From Burkholderia sp. TSV86 (GTDB lineage Bacteria > Pseudomonadota > Gammaproteobacteria > Burkholderiales > Burkholderiaceae), in NCBI RefSeq assembly GCF_001522865.1, contig NZ_LOWB01000075.1:62001-126000 (forward strand): a stretch of 64,000 bases of DNA, in the 5' to 3' direction. Below are positions 1 through 8,297 of the stretch, piece after piece. The notes beneath the pieces were generated by a model that saw only the letters and a program-made list of their open reading frames with translations, did no database searches and was not told the origin of the DNA. Each line of letters begins with the position of its first letter. Position 1 is the first letter of the stretch. Both the position numbers and the translations under genes were made by a program.

Positions 1-377
1 CGGGACACCCGTCCGGCGGCAGCGCAGCGCTCATCGGTGCATTCACGCGCCGTAGAACGGCGCGGCGCGCCGCCGCTGCAAGCACAACGGCCCATCCGGC
101 GCGCCGCGCACGCGGCCGTCGGCACGCCCCAGTCCGCGCGCCAGCGAAGCCGGCGCCGCCCGGTCGCCTTCGAGCGGCCGTCCAACGATCGTTCCGACCG
201 CTCCAAAACTCCACACATTGATTGATTCAAAGCTGAACAATCAGCGCGCTCTGATCGGCCAATAGCGGCCATGCAGCGCTCATGCAGCGGCCGGGACATC
301 GGCGTGCAGGCATTGGTACGGTTCATGCGTCCGCAAGCGGGTGCTGCACGCGAACCCACCATGACCAAGGAGACGAC
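1..377. other. Left-edge region without a recognised gene
   Basis: I see no convincing coding sequence here. The short open frames on both strands have Arg/Ala/Pro-rich, low-complexity translations typical of antisense shadows in high-GC DNA. The only readable signals are the candidate sigma-54 promoter near 314 and the ribosome binding site AAGGAG just before the ATG at 378. The left edge could hold the end of a neighbouring gene that cannot be judged from this piece. Confidence 0.5.
314..329 (+). promoter_or_regulatory. Candidate sigma-54 (-24/-12) promoter of the alcohol dehydrogenase gene
   Basis: The stretch reads TGGTACGGTTCATGCG and has the invariant GG (315-316), ten bases, then GC (327-328) spacing of RpoN promoters. 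The -24 half (TGGTAC) is one base from the consensus TGGCAC; the -12 half (ATGC rather than TTGC) is weaker. It ends about 50 bases before the ATG at 378, a sensible leader length. No sigma-54 activator for it is visible nearby; it could lie off the left edge. Confidence 0.4.
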
Positions 378-1550
378 ATGAGCTACCTGAACATCGCTGA
401 GCGCACTGACAGCTTTTTCATGCCCTGCGTCACCCTCATCGGCCCAGGCTGCGCGCGGGAAACCGGAACGCGCGCCAAATCGCTCGGCGCGAAAAAAGTC
501 CTGATCGTCACTGACGCGGGCCTGCACAAGATGGGGTTGTCGGAAATCATCGCGGGCTACCTGCGCGAAGCCGGCCTTCAAGCGACGATCTTCGCGGGCG
601 CCGAACCCAATCCGACCGATCTCAACGTTCACGACGGCGTCGCGCTGTTCGAGCAGCACGGGTGCGATTTCATCGTGTCGCTCGGCGGCGGCTCGTCTCA
701 CGACTGCGCAAAAGGCATCGGGCTCGTAAGCGCCGGCGGCGGCCATATCCGCGATTACGAGGGCATCGACCGCTCCAGCGTGCCGATGACGCCGCTGATT
801 TCGATCAATACGACGGCCGGCACCGCGGCGGAGATGACGCGCTTTTGCATCATCACGAATTCCAGCAACCACGTGAAGATGGCCATTGTCGACTGGCGCT
901 CCACGCCGCTCGTCGCAATCGACGATCCGCGCCTGATGGTGGCGATGCCGCCGGCGTTGACCGCCGCGACCGGCATGGACGCGTTGACGCATGCGGTGGA
1001 AGCCTACGTGTCCACCGCGGCGACGCCGATCACCGACGCCTGTGCCGAAAAGGCGATCGCGCTGATCGGCCAGTGGCTGCCGAAGGCTGTCGCGAACGGC
1101 GAATCGATGGAGGCACGCGCGGCGATGTGCTACGCGCAATATCTCGCCGGCATGGCGTTCAACAATGCGTCGCTCGGCTATGTGCATGCGATGGCGCATC
1201 AGCTCGGCGGCTTCTACAACTTACCGCATGGCGTGTGCAATGCGATCTTGCTGCCGCACGTGTGCGAGTTCAATCTCATCGCCGCGCCCGAGCGCTTTGC
1301 CGCCATCGCTTCGCTGCTCGGCGCGAGCACGCCGGGGTTGAGCACCACCGAAGCTGCCCGGGCCGCTATCGCGGCCATCCGGAGCCTGTCCGCGTCGATC
1401 GGCATTCCGTCGGGCCTGGCCGGCCTCGGCGTCAAAGCCGACGATCACGAAGTGATGGCGCACAACGCGCAGAAGGATGCTTGCATGCTGACGAATCCGC
1501 GCAAGGCAAGCGTGGCCCAGGTCATCGCTATTTTCGAAGCGGCCATGTAA
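378..1550 (+). CDS. Iron-containing (group III) alcohol dehydrogenase
   Basis: A 390-residue NAD(P)-dependent, metal-dependent alcohol dehydrogenase. The length and layout fit the family: a dinucleotide-binding N-terminal half with GGGSSHD, and an all-helical C-terminal half carrying the metal ligands in GMDALTHAVEAY (Asp and His) and the later His residues in HAMAHQLGG and LPHGVCNAILLPHV. I chose the ATG at 378 because it follows AAGGAG with good spacing; the frame is open further upstream but that part has no family resemblance. It is alone on its strand, with a candidate sigma-54 promoter ahead and a strong hairpin terminator behind. The true alcohol or aldehyde substrate cannot be told from sequence. 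Confidence 0.93.
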   Translation: MSYLNIAERTDSFFMPCVTLIGPGCARETGTRAKSLGAKKVLIVTDAGLHKMGLSEIIAGYLREAGLQATIFAGAEPNPTDLNVHDGVALFEQHGCDFIVSLGGGSSHDCAKGIGLVSAGGGHIRDYEGIDRSSVPMTPLISINTTAGTAAEMTRFCIITNSSNHVKMAIVDWRSTPLVAIDDPRLMVAMPPALTAATGMDALTHAVEAYVSTAATPITDACAEKAIALIGQWLPKAVANGESMEARAAMCYAQYLAGMAFNNASLGYVHAMAHQLGGFYNLPHGVCNAILLPHVCEFNLIAAPERFAAIASLLGASTPGLSTTEAARAAIAAIRSLSASIGIPSGLAGLGVKADDHEVMAHNAQKDACMLTNPRKASVAQVIAIFEAAM

Positions 1551-1641
1551 GCGTCGGCGCCCAGCAAGCGCCGCAGGCAGGTGCGCGCCGCGCGGCCTTC
1601 GGCGCGCCACCGGCGCTGCCGATGCGCGAAGCCGCGCGCAT

Positions 1642-1754
1642 CCCGGCAACGAACCGGCATTGTGCGCGCGCCCGGTTCGCCGGGCGTTTTTGGTGTTTCG
1701 TGTGTTTCGCACGCCCCGTCTGCCCATCCACCTCACGCCCGGCAACGAACCGGC
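1642..1754. repeat. Pair of 17-bp direct repeats flanking the terminator
   Basis: The 17-base word CCCGGCAACGAACCGGC occurs at 1642-1658 and again, identically, at 1738-1754. The terminator hairpin lies between the copies. Each copy is itself partly self-complementary (CCGG at both ends). Whether this is a small duplication or part of a dispersed repeat family cannot be judged from this window. Confidence 0.6.
1669..1691 (+). terminator. Rho-independent terminator with TTCG tetraloop
   Basis: A 7-bp perfect stem (1669-1675 with 1680-1686, CGCCCGG/CCGGGCG) encloses the very stable TTCG loop and is followed by five T residues (1687-1691). It lies 118 bases after the stop of the alcohol dehydrogenase gene and reads on the plus strand. 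The next gene to the right is on the opposite strand, so it fits as the end of this transcript. Confidence 0.8.
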
Positions 1755-1809
1755 CGTACAGCAATTGAAATCGCGGCCGTCACCATCGAGCCGGTCAAGA
1801 AGACCGGGA

Positions 1810-2703
1810 CTATCGCCCCATATAAGCCGGATGATCGATATCGGCGATGAGCCCGGGCTGCTGCGGCTGCCAGCCCAGCGCGGCCCGCGTCCGCTCGCTC
1901 GTGGCCGGACAATCCGTGCCCACGAACGCGGCAAGCCAGCCAAAATGCGCGTGCGCCTCTTGCGGCGGCAGCGACACGACCGGCACATCCAAGCGCCGCC
2001 CGATCACCTCGGCAATCGCCTTGAAAGGCACGCCCTCATCGGCAACCGCATGGAACGGCCCCTGTTCCGCGCGATGCTCGAAAGCCAGCCGGAACACACG
2101 GGCGGCATCGACGCGGTGCACCGCCGGCCAGCGGTTGAGACCGTCACCGATGTAAGGAGATACGCCCTTGTCGCGCGCCAGACCGACGATGCGCGGAATG
2201 AAGCCACGGTCGCCATGACCATGCACCGACGGTGGAAGCCGCACCACTGTCGCACGCACGCCCCGCGCGCTCAGCCGCGCAATCGCGCCCTCCGGGTTGC
2301 GCGGAAACGATGTGGACGGCTCGCGGGCCGGCGTCTGCTCCGTCGCCATGCCGCCGGGCGCGAGCAGCGCGATGCCCGACGTCGCCACGAATGCACGTTC
2401 GGAGCCTTCGAGCGCGGCGCCGATCGTGTCGATCACGCGCAGCTCGTGCGCCGCATTCTCGGCGAATTTCGAGAAATCGTGATTGAAGGCGGTATGGATC
2501 ACCCCGTCCGATTGTTCCGCGCCTCGCCTGATGCTGTCCAGATCTTCGAGCGAGCCGCGCTGGACCTCAGCCCCCGCCGCCGCCAAAGCGTCGGCCCCTT
2601 GATCCGAACGGGCCAAGCCAAGCACCTGATGGCCGGCTTCGATCAGTTCCTTGACGACGGCCGAGCCGACCCAGCCGGTCGCGCCTGTGACGAATACACG
2701 CAT
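1810..2703 (-). CDS. NAD(P)-dependent SDR-family oxidoreductase/epimerase (atypical)
   Basis: A 297-residue atypical short-chain dehydrogenase. It begins with the Rossmann motif GATGWVG at residues 7-13, and the second strand ends in LARSDQ. The usual YxxxK catalytic pair of classical SDRs is not evident, as in many NmrA/atypical SDR proteins, so the chemistry is unknown. The ATG at 2703 is preceded by GGAG on the coding strand. It is transcribed divergently from the XRE-type regulator at 2806, with a palindrome-bearing spacer of 102 bases. This arrangement usually means that the regulator controls the oxidoreductase. Confidence 0.88.
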   Translation of the reverse strand: MRVFVTGATGWVGSAVVKELIEAGHQVLGLARSDQGADALAAAGAEVQRGSLEDLDSIRRGAEQSDGVIHTAFNHDFSKFAENAAHELRVIDTIGAALEGSERAFVATSGIALLAPGGMATEQTPAREPSTSFPRNPEGAIARLSARGVRATVVRLPPSVHGHGDRGFIPRIVGLARDKGVSPYIGDGLNRWPAVHRVDAARVFRLAFEHRAEQGPFHAVADEGVPFKAIAEVIGRRLDVPVVSLPPQEAHAHFGWLAAFVGTDCPATSERTRAALGWQPQQPGLIADIDHPAYMGR

Positions 2704-2767
2704 CGCATTTCTCCGCAGGTATGTAATGCAGGCTATGATCGATCCACGCGTTATCCTGGTAAAGTAG

Positions 2768-2787
2768 TGACGTCATCATATTATGAT
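2768..2787. promoter_or_regulatory. Palindromic candidate operator between divergent genes
   Basis: Two abutting palindromes lie in the A/T-rich spacer between the SDR gene and the XRE regulator: the perfect 8-mer TGACGTCA (2768-2775) and the inverted repeat ATCATA-T-TATGAT (2775-2787). They are 19-38 bases before the regulator ATG. This is a natural place for the adjacent helix-turn-helix protein to bind and control both genes. The assignment is inference. Confidence 0.5.
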
Positions 2788-2805
2788 CATTAACAGGACA
2801 GCAGG

Positions 2806-3681
2806 ATGGTTAAGCGCGATTCATCGGGCAATCCGCTGGGAACCTATTTGAGAACCCGCCGGATGAAGCTCGATCCGGCCGCGTTCGGCTTTCCGTCCGA
2901 GCGTCGCCGCACGCCCGGCCTGCGCCGCGAGGAAGTGGCGCAGCGCGCGCATATCAGCCCGACCTGGTACACGTGGCTGGAGCAGGGGCGCGGCGGCGCG
3001 CCATCGGCGGACGTGCTCGACCGAATCGCCGGCGCCCTCATGCTGACCGACTTCGAGCGCGAACATCTGTTCGTGCTCGGCCTCGGCCATCCGCCCGAAG
3101 TGCGCTATCAGAAGAACGAAGGCGTCACGCCGCGGCTGCAACGCGTACTCGACGCGCTGGACCCGAGCCCGGCGCTCATCCGGACGGCAACGTGGGACGT
3201 TGTCGCATGGAACCGTGCGGCGACCATCATGCTGACCGACTATGGCGCGCTTCCGCCGGAGCAACGCAATATCCTGCGCATCGTGTTCCTCGATCCGCGT
3301 GTGCGCACCGTGCATCAGGATTGGGCCAACGCGGCGCGGTTCGTAGTGGGCGCATTCAGGGTCGACGCGGCGCGCGCGGGTGCGGCGGCGAACGTCGAGC
3401 CGCTCGTCGACGAGCTTTGCCGGCTCAGCCCAGAGTTCGACGCGATGTGGCGCGACCATCACATCAGCGAAGCGCATGGAGAAGCCGTCAAGCGCGTGCG
3501 GCACCCGGTGCTCGGCCCGATTGGGTTCGAGTACTCCGTCTTCGCGGTGGACGGCCGGCCGGATCTCAGCATGGCGGTCTACAACCCGGTGGAACCGGCG
3601 GACGCAGCGGCGAGGCTCAGCGCATTGATCGGCGCGCCGCCCGAGCGCACCAGGCCGGCAAGCACCGCGAATTCCCGCTGA
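2806..3681 (+). CDS. XRE-type helix-turn-helix regulator with MmyB-like C-terminal domain
   Basis: A 291-residue transcription regulator. Residues about 10-75 form a Cro/C1-type DNA-binding domain, with the family-typical phrases RRTPGLRREEVAQRA and TWYTWLEQGR. Residues about 105-270 match the MmyB-like ligand-binding (PAS-like) domain, seen in DVVAWNRAA and HPVLGPIGFEY. Members of this family often sit next to and control an oxidoreductase or SDR gene, which fits the divergent SDR gene at 2703. The ATG at 2806 follows the purine-rich GCAGG. The ligand is unknown. Confidence 0.9.
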   Translation: MVKRDSSGNPLGTYLRTRRMKLDPAAFGFPSERRRTPGLRREEVAQRAHISPTWYTWLEQGRGGAPSADVLDRIAGALMLTDFEREHLFVLGLGHPPEVRYQKNEGVTPRLQRVLDALDPSPALIRTATWDVVAWNRAATIMLTDYGALPPEQRNILRIVFLDPRVRTVHQDWANAARFVVGAFRVDAARAGAAANVEPLVDELCRLSPEFDAMWRDHHISEAHGEAVKRVRHPVLGPIGFEYSVFAVDGRPDLSMAVYNPVEPADAAARLSALIGAPPERTRPASTANSR

Positions 3682-3898
3682 TCGAGTCGATCCGCGGCCC
3701 GCATGATCCCCCACCGTCGCTTCTGCAAGTGGCCCCAACACACGCGCCGCACCTTCGATCCGTTTGCAAGGCATTCCCGCCGTTTGGCTTGCCGATCGCT
3801 CGATGTGCGCATCTGCCGCGCACGCAAGCGCTTTTTTTCCAAGTTGGCGAAAGACTATTGACGTGCGATAACGGGCCATCACGATCCGGAGCACTACG

Positions 3899-4120
3899 AT
3901 GGCCACGCTGGAAGCATTACGCTGCGTGCTCGACGACGAGCGCACCCCCGACATCATTCGCCACCACATCATCGACTCGCTGCAATACACGTTGCGCAAT
4001 TACGGGCAGGTGTTCAGCGCGAAGGAAATCGCATGGTTGAGCGAATGGGACGATCCGCGCATTCCGATCGCCGCGCGTAAGGAACTCGACAAGCGCGAAC
4101 CGGCCGGCGCAGTACGCTGA
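3899..4120 (+). CDS. Small conserved-looking protein of unknown function
   Basis: A 73-residue acidic/basic helical protein that I do not recognise. It has no signal peptide, no membrane segment and no cysteine pair. The composition is balanced (DDERTPDIIRHHIIDSLQ, WLSEWDDPRIPIAARKELDK) and unlike the Arg/Pro-rich shadows around it, which is the main reason to accept it. GGAG lies about 10 bases before the ATG. It stands alone between the XRE regulator and the opposite-strand DUF748 gene. Confidence 0.6.
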   Translation: MATLEALRCVLDDERTPDIIRHHIIDSLQYTLRNYGQVFSAKEIAWLSEWDDPRIPIAARKELDKREPAGAVR

Positions 4121-4190
4121 CGCGGCAGCGCGCGCGACGCGCCGCCGGGCCGCCCGGCCGCGTCAGTGCCGCCATTCGAGGCCGCCTGCG

Positions 4191-7100
4191 TCACTTCAGC
4201 CCGAAGTCGACGCGCGTTGTCGCGCCCTTGTCGTCGATGCCTTTCGCGTCGAGCTTCGGCGCGACGATGAAGATTCGGTTCGCATCGACCTTGCCGTCCA
4301 AATATCGACGCACCGCCTGCGCGCGGTTCTGCGCAAGCGCGAGCAGCGCCGATTCATCGAGCGGCGCGTGCTCCGCGAGCGCCTTCTTCATGTCGGCGTC
4401 GGGCAGCGTCTTCGTCAAACCAATCATATTGCGCGGCTTCTTGAAATCGGCGGCCTTGTACGCTTTCGTCAGGTACTTCGAGTATTCGGCCGGCTCGACT
4501 TTCACGGTGACCGGATCGACGCTTTCGCCTTGCCCGATTACGTCCTTGAGCTTCTGCTGTTTGACGAGCCGCTCGACATACGCATCGCGCAGGCCGGGCA
4601 AATCCTTATCGGGATCGACGCGGCCGATCAGGTCGAGCCGGATCGACGGCTTGTCGGCAAGCATCTTCGAGATCGTGTCGAGCTTCTTCTGGTCCGCGTC
4701 GGACAGTTTCGCGTAACCCGGCTCGAACTCGACGTAACCGAGTTCCTCGCTGCCGCTGCCGAACGCATGCGCAAGCAGCGTGAACGGCGACGTGACGGCC
4801 TTCGCGATCAGGTTCAGCACCGCGCGCCAGATCAGCCCGCCGATACTGAACTCCGGGTTCGACAATGATCCGGACACCGGAATATTCACGTCGATTTGGC
4901 CTTGCGAGTTCTTCAACAGCGAAATCGCAAGCCGCACCGGCAGCTTCGTCGCGGTGTCGTTATCGATGTGGTCGCCGAACGTCAGTTGATCGATGAAGAT
5001 GTGATTGTTCGCGGTGAGTTGGTCGTTGTCGAGCTTGTAGCTCAGATCCACGTTCAGCTTGCCTTTCGTGATCGGATAACCCGCATACTTCGCCGAGTAT
5101 GGCGTGAGGTTCGTCAGCTCGATATCGTGCGCGGTCGCCGTCAAGTCGAGCGCGGGCTTCTCGATCAGCGGATTGACCGTGCCCTTGATCGCGATCGGCC
5201 CGTTGGCGGCCAGTTTCGCGTCGATGTTGACGGGCGCGGCCGTGGTGGAGTCGGTGCCGAACGCGCCGACCGTGCCGTTGATCGCGACGAGATTCGCCGA
5301 GTAGTTCGGCTTGATGAAGTTGTCGGTATACGTGACGCGGCCTTTTTGCAGCAGCAGTTGGCCGAAATGCAGCCGCACCGGATGCGCCGGCGGCGCGGCC
5401 GCTTTCACGATCACGGGAGCGGACGCGCCCGCCGGTGCGGCGGCGGATTCGGACGCGGCCGCGGACGATTCGGCAGCGGCCGGGGCCGCCTGCGTCAACG
5501 TAGCCGCGTTCGACGCGTGCGCCGCCACATCGGAGGCGGCCGTCCCTGCATGCGCGCTTGCCGCCCCGCCTGCCGCCCGCTCGCCGGCGGCAGCCGCCCC
5601 CGATACGGCCTGCGGCGACAGCGGCACCGGCTCCTTGCCGCTCGCATCGCGCGTGAGCGACTTCGCTGGGCCGGTTTCCTGCGCCACGACCTGCCGCAAA
5701 TTCAGCTTGCCCTGCGCGTCGAGCAGCACGCGCCCGTAGAAATTCGAGAACGTCACGCGCGCCGCATCGACGTCCGTGCCCCGCACGCCGTCGTAATTCG
5801 CCTTCAGATTCGTGAGCGCGAGCGAGCGCCAGCCGGCAAACGGATCGGACGTCGCCTTGTCGAGCAAACGCACGTCGACGAGCGCCGCATCGCCGCGATA
5901 CGACGCGCGCGCGGCCTGCTTCGTCTGCTCGAATTCGAGATCACCCTTCGCGTTCAGCAGCGCGCTCGCGATTGTCGCGTTCAGCATGCTGCCGAAATAC
6001 GGCTCGAATGCGGCCGCGTCGAGCCGGTTGCCGTTCAGCTTTAGGCCAACCTTCAGCGGCGTCGCCGTCACGTCGCCCGATACGTCGAGCGAGCCCTTGC
6101 GATTGAGCGTCGCCGTGAGCTTGACGGGCAGTGGCCGGGTCAGATCGTCGCTGATCTGCCGCACGTTGAGCTGCAGCGGCGCGAGCGCAAGCTTCACGGC
6201 GCGCGGCGTCGAGCGGTCGGTGAAATTCGCGCTGGCGTCCTTCACGTTCAACTCGTCGATCTTGTAATGCCAGGCGGGCTCGGCTGCACGAGACGATGGC
6301 GCGTGCGTGCGTGCTTGGTCCGCCGGTTTGCCGCGCGATTCGCCGAGCGCCGCCAGATCGATCCGCCCGTCCGGCAGCCGCGCGACGTCCAGCGCCAGGC
6401 CCGCCGCATCGACACTCGCGATCTCGGCACGGCGCGCCGCCAGATCGACTTTCGTCACCTTCACGCGTGCATCGGGCACCACGATCGCGGGCGTCTTCGA
6501 ATCCGGCAGCGCGATCTTCAGCGATTTCAGGCCAAGTTCGCTGTCGGTCACTTGCGCGTCCAACGGCGTCTTCGACCAGTCCGCCTTCGCGTTGAGCGTC
6601 GTGCTGAGCGCGCCGTCGAGCAGGTGTGCGGATGTCGCACCGGCCAAATACGGGCGCACGGCCGACAGGGCGAACGCATCGATGGCGAGCTTGGTGTCCG
6701 CCTGCCGCGCGGCAAGATTGAACGCGCCTTGCGCGTTGATCGCGCCGCCGCTCGCGAGGTCCGTCGCGAGCGTGTAGCGCGCGGGCGCCTGGCCCGTGAG
6801 CGAGAAATCGGCGAGCGTCGCCGCGACGTGCGTAAACGATAAGGCCGCGGGCGTCGCGAGCGATGCGTCGGCCACGTTCAGCGTGCCGTCGTTGATCGCG
6901 AAGCGCTTGATCGTCAGATCGAGCGGTTGCGCGTCGCGCCGCACGGGTGCGGCAACCGGGCTCGACGCGGCGCGGGCCGCGACGGCGGAAGGCGCGGACG
7001 CAGCCACGGCAGCCGGCGTTGCGGCAGCGCGCACCGCGCCCGGCACCGAAACCGCACTCGCGGAACCCGCCGCGCCGTCCGCCGGCGGCGACGACGACGC

Positions 7101-8162
7101 GCCCGCCAGCTTCTGCACGTTCAGCATCCCGGCCTTGTCGCGCGTCAGCGCGACGACTGGCTGATCGATCCGGATCTCGTCGAAATGCAGCGCGTTGCGC
7201 AGCGGTTCGAGCTGCGCGGCCGCCACATGCACGCCGCGCGCGGCGAAAAGCGGCTCGTTTGCCTGGCTCGTCACCTGCGCGTCGCGCAAATCGGCCGTGC
7301 CCGATATCCGCAGCACGGACGCGTCGCCCGACATCGCGAAATTCACGTTGACATCGCTCGTGAGCTTGCCCGCGCGCACGTCGACGGGCAGCTTGGCCGG
7401 CGCATACGACAGCAGCCGCGGCAAATCGAGCCCGTCGAACTTCAGATTGATCGACGATTCGCGCGACTGCGCAAACGGCTTGGTCTTACCGTCGATCGCG
7501 AACGGACTGCCGTCGACGCGCGCGCGCAGCCTCGGCTCGACGAAGACGTCGCTCTTCGAGGCCAGCGTGGCGATGAACGGAATGCCAAGCGACCATTGAT
7601 CGACGACGTGCTTTTCGTTCAGCAGGCGATCGTCGAAATCGATCCGCCCGCGGTTGACCTGAATGTTCGAGACGGAAAACCGCACCGGCTTGCTGTCGGG
7701 CTGCGGCGACGGCTTGGAAAATTTGTCGATCAGATCGGTGAAATTGAAACGTTGCGCGTCATAGCGAACGACGCGCAAGTGCGGGTCATCGAGCCGCACT
7801 TCGTCGACGATCGGCGCAAGGCGCGCGACTGACGCCCACGACGCGCGCATGACGAGCGTGCCGATGTCAATGAAATCGCCCTGCCCGCCGCGCTCGCCGA
7901 TTCGCACGCCGCCGGCTTCGAGCCGCAGCGTATAAGGATTGAAGGCGATCCGCGCGATCGTCGCAGGGCGCTCGAGCTGCTGGCTCAACTGCTGCTCGGC
8001 GATATGCCGGATCAACGGCGGCGCGGCGAAAAAGCCCAGCAGTCCGAATAGTATGACGAAAATCAGCGCGCCAATGCCGGCGCGCTTCGCGCGGCGCGAC
8101 CGGGCAGCATCGCCGAGCTTGTGCAAGGTCGATTGGACGGGTTCTTTGTCGAAGCTTGCCAT
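4191..8162 (-). CDS. Large AsmA-like DUF748 envelope protein
   Basis: About 1,323 residues if started at the ATG at 8162; the frame stays open to 8264, so a longer N-terminus is possible. After a short basic cytoplasmic segment there is one hydrophobic anchor (about residues 27-47, GALIFVILFGLLGFF), then a long periplasmic region of AsmA/DUF748 type. The region has repeated beta-rich blocks broken by two Ala/Ser/Pro-rich linkers, and a C-terminal block (FEPGYAKLSDADQKKLDTI) resembling an OmpA-like fold. AsmA-like proteins are implicated in lipid transport or outer-membrane homeostasis; the specific role here is unknown. It is a single gene on its strand. Confidence 0.85.
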   Translation of the reverse strand: MASFDKEPVQSTLHKLGDAARSRRAKRAGIGALIFVILFGLLGFFAAPPLIRHIAEQQLSQQLERPATIARIAFNPYTLRLEAGGVRIGERGGQGDFIDIGTLVMRASWASVARLAPIVDEVRLDDPHLRVVRYDAQRFNFTDLIDKFSKPSPQPDSKPVRFSVSNIQVNRGRIDFDDRLLNEKHVVDQWSLGIPFIATLASKSDVFVEPRLRARVDGSPFAIDGKTKPFAQSRESSINLKFDGLDLPRLLSYAPAKLPVDVRAGKLTSDVNVNFAMSGDASVLRISGTADLRDAQVTSQANEPLFAARGVHVAAAQLEPLRNALHFDEIRIDQPVVALTRDKAGMLNVQKLAGASSSPPADGAAGSASAVSVPGAVRAAATPAAVAASAPSAVAARAASSPVAAPVRRDAQPLDLTIKRFAINDGTLNVADASLATPAALSFTHVAATLADFSLTGQAPARYTLATDLASGGAINAQGAFNLAARQADTKLAIDAFALSAVRPYLAGATSAHLLDGALSTTLNAKADWSKTPLDAQVTDSELGLKSLKIALPDSKTPAIVVPDARVKVTKVDLAARRAEIASVDAAGLALDVARLPDGRIDLAALGESRGKPADQARTHAPSSRAAEPAWHYKIDELNVKDASANFTDRSTPRAVKLALAPLQLNVRQISDDLTRPLPVKLTATLNRKGSLDVSGDVTATPLKVGLKLNGNRLDAAAFEPYFGSMLNATIASALLNAKGDLEFEQTKQAARASYRGDAALVDVRLLDKATSDPFAGWRSLALTNLKANYDGVRGTDVDAARVTFSNFYGRVLLDAQGKLNLRQVVAQETGPAKSLTRDASGKEPVPLSPQAVSGAAAAGERAAGGAASAHAGTAASDVAAHASNAATLTQAAPAAAESSAAASESAAAPAGASAPVIVKAAAPPAHPVRLHFGQLLLQKGRVTYTDNFIKPNYSANLVAINGTVGAFGTDSTTAAPVNIDAKLAANGPIAIKGTVNPLIEKPALDLTATAHDIELTNLTPYSAKYAGYPITKGKLNVDLSYKLDNDQLTANNHIFIDQLTFGDHIDNDTATKLPVRLAISLLKNSQGQIDVNIPVSGSLSNPEFSIGGLIWRAVLNLIAKAVTSPFTLLAHAFGSGSEELGYVEFEPGYAKLSDADQKKLDTISKMLADKPSIRLDLIGRVDPDKDLPGLRDAYVERLVKQQKLKDVIGQGESVDPVTVKVEPAEYSKYLTKAYKAADFKKPRNMIGLTKTLPDADMKKALAEHAPLDESALLALAQNRAQAVRRYLDGKVDANRIFIVAPKLDAKGIDDKGATTRVDFGLK

Positions 8163-8297
8163 GAATGAAATGCATGATGCCGCCATCGCGGCTGGGAAAA
8201 TTCGGAACGGAAACAGCTTTTGCCAGTATAGGCATGCGCGTTTTGCCGTGCAGTCACGTCGCACGCGGCCTTATGACCGGGCGACGTGTGCAAACGT

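Noticed and set aside
662-1768. A plus-strand open frame overlapping the alcohol dehydrogenase in another frame
   Set aside because: The product is almost entirely Arg, Ala, Asp and His; it is a frame shadow of the dehydrogenase gene.
1660-2793. A long plus-strand frame opposite the SDR gene
   Set aside because: Arg-rich shadow; the minus-strand frame has a complete Rossmann-type protein with a ribosome binding site.
4896-6044. A 380-codon plus-strand frame inside the DUF748 gene region
   Set aside because: Composition is Arg/Val/Gln low complexity and antisense to a clear envelope protein.
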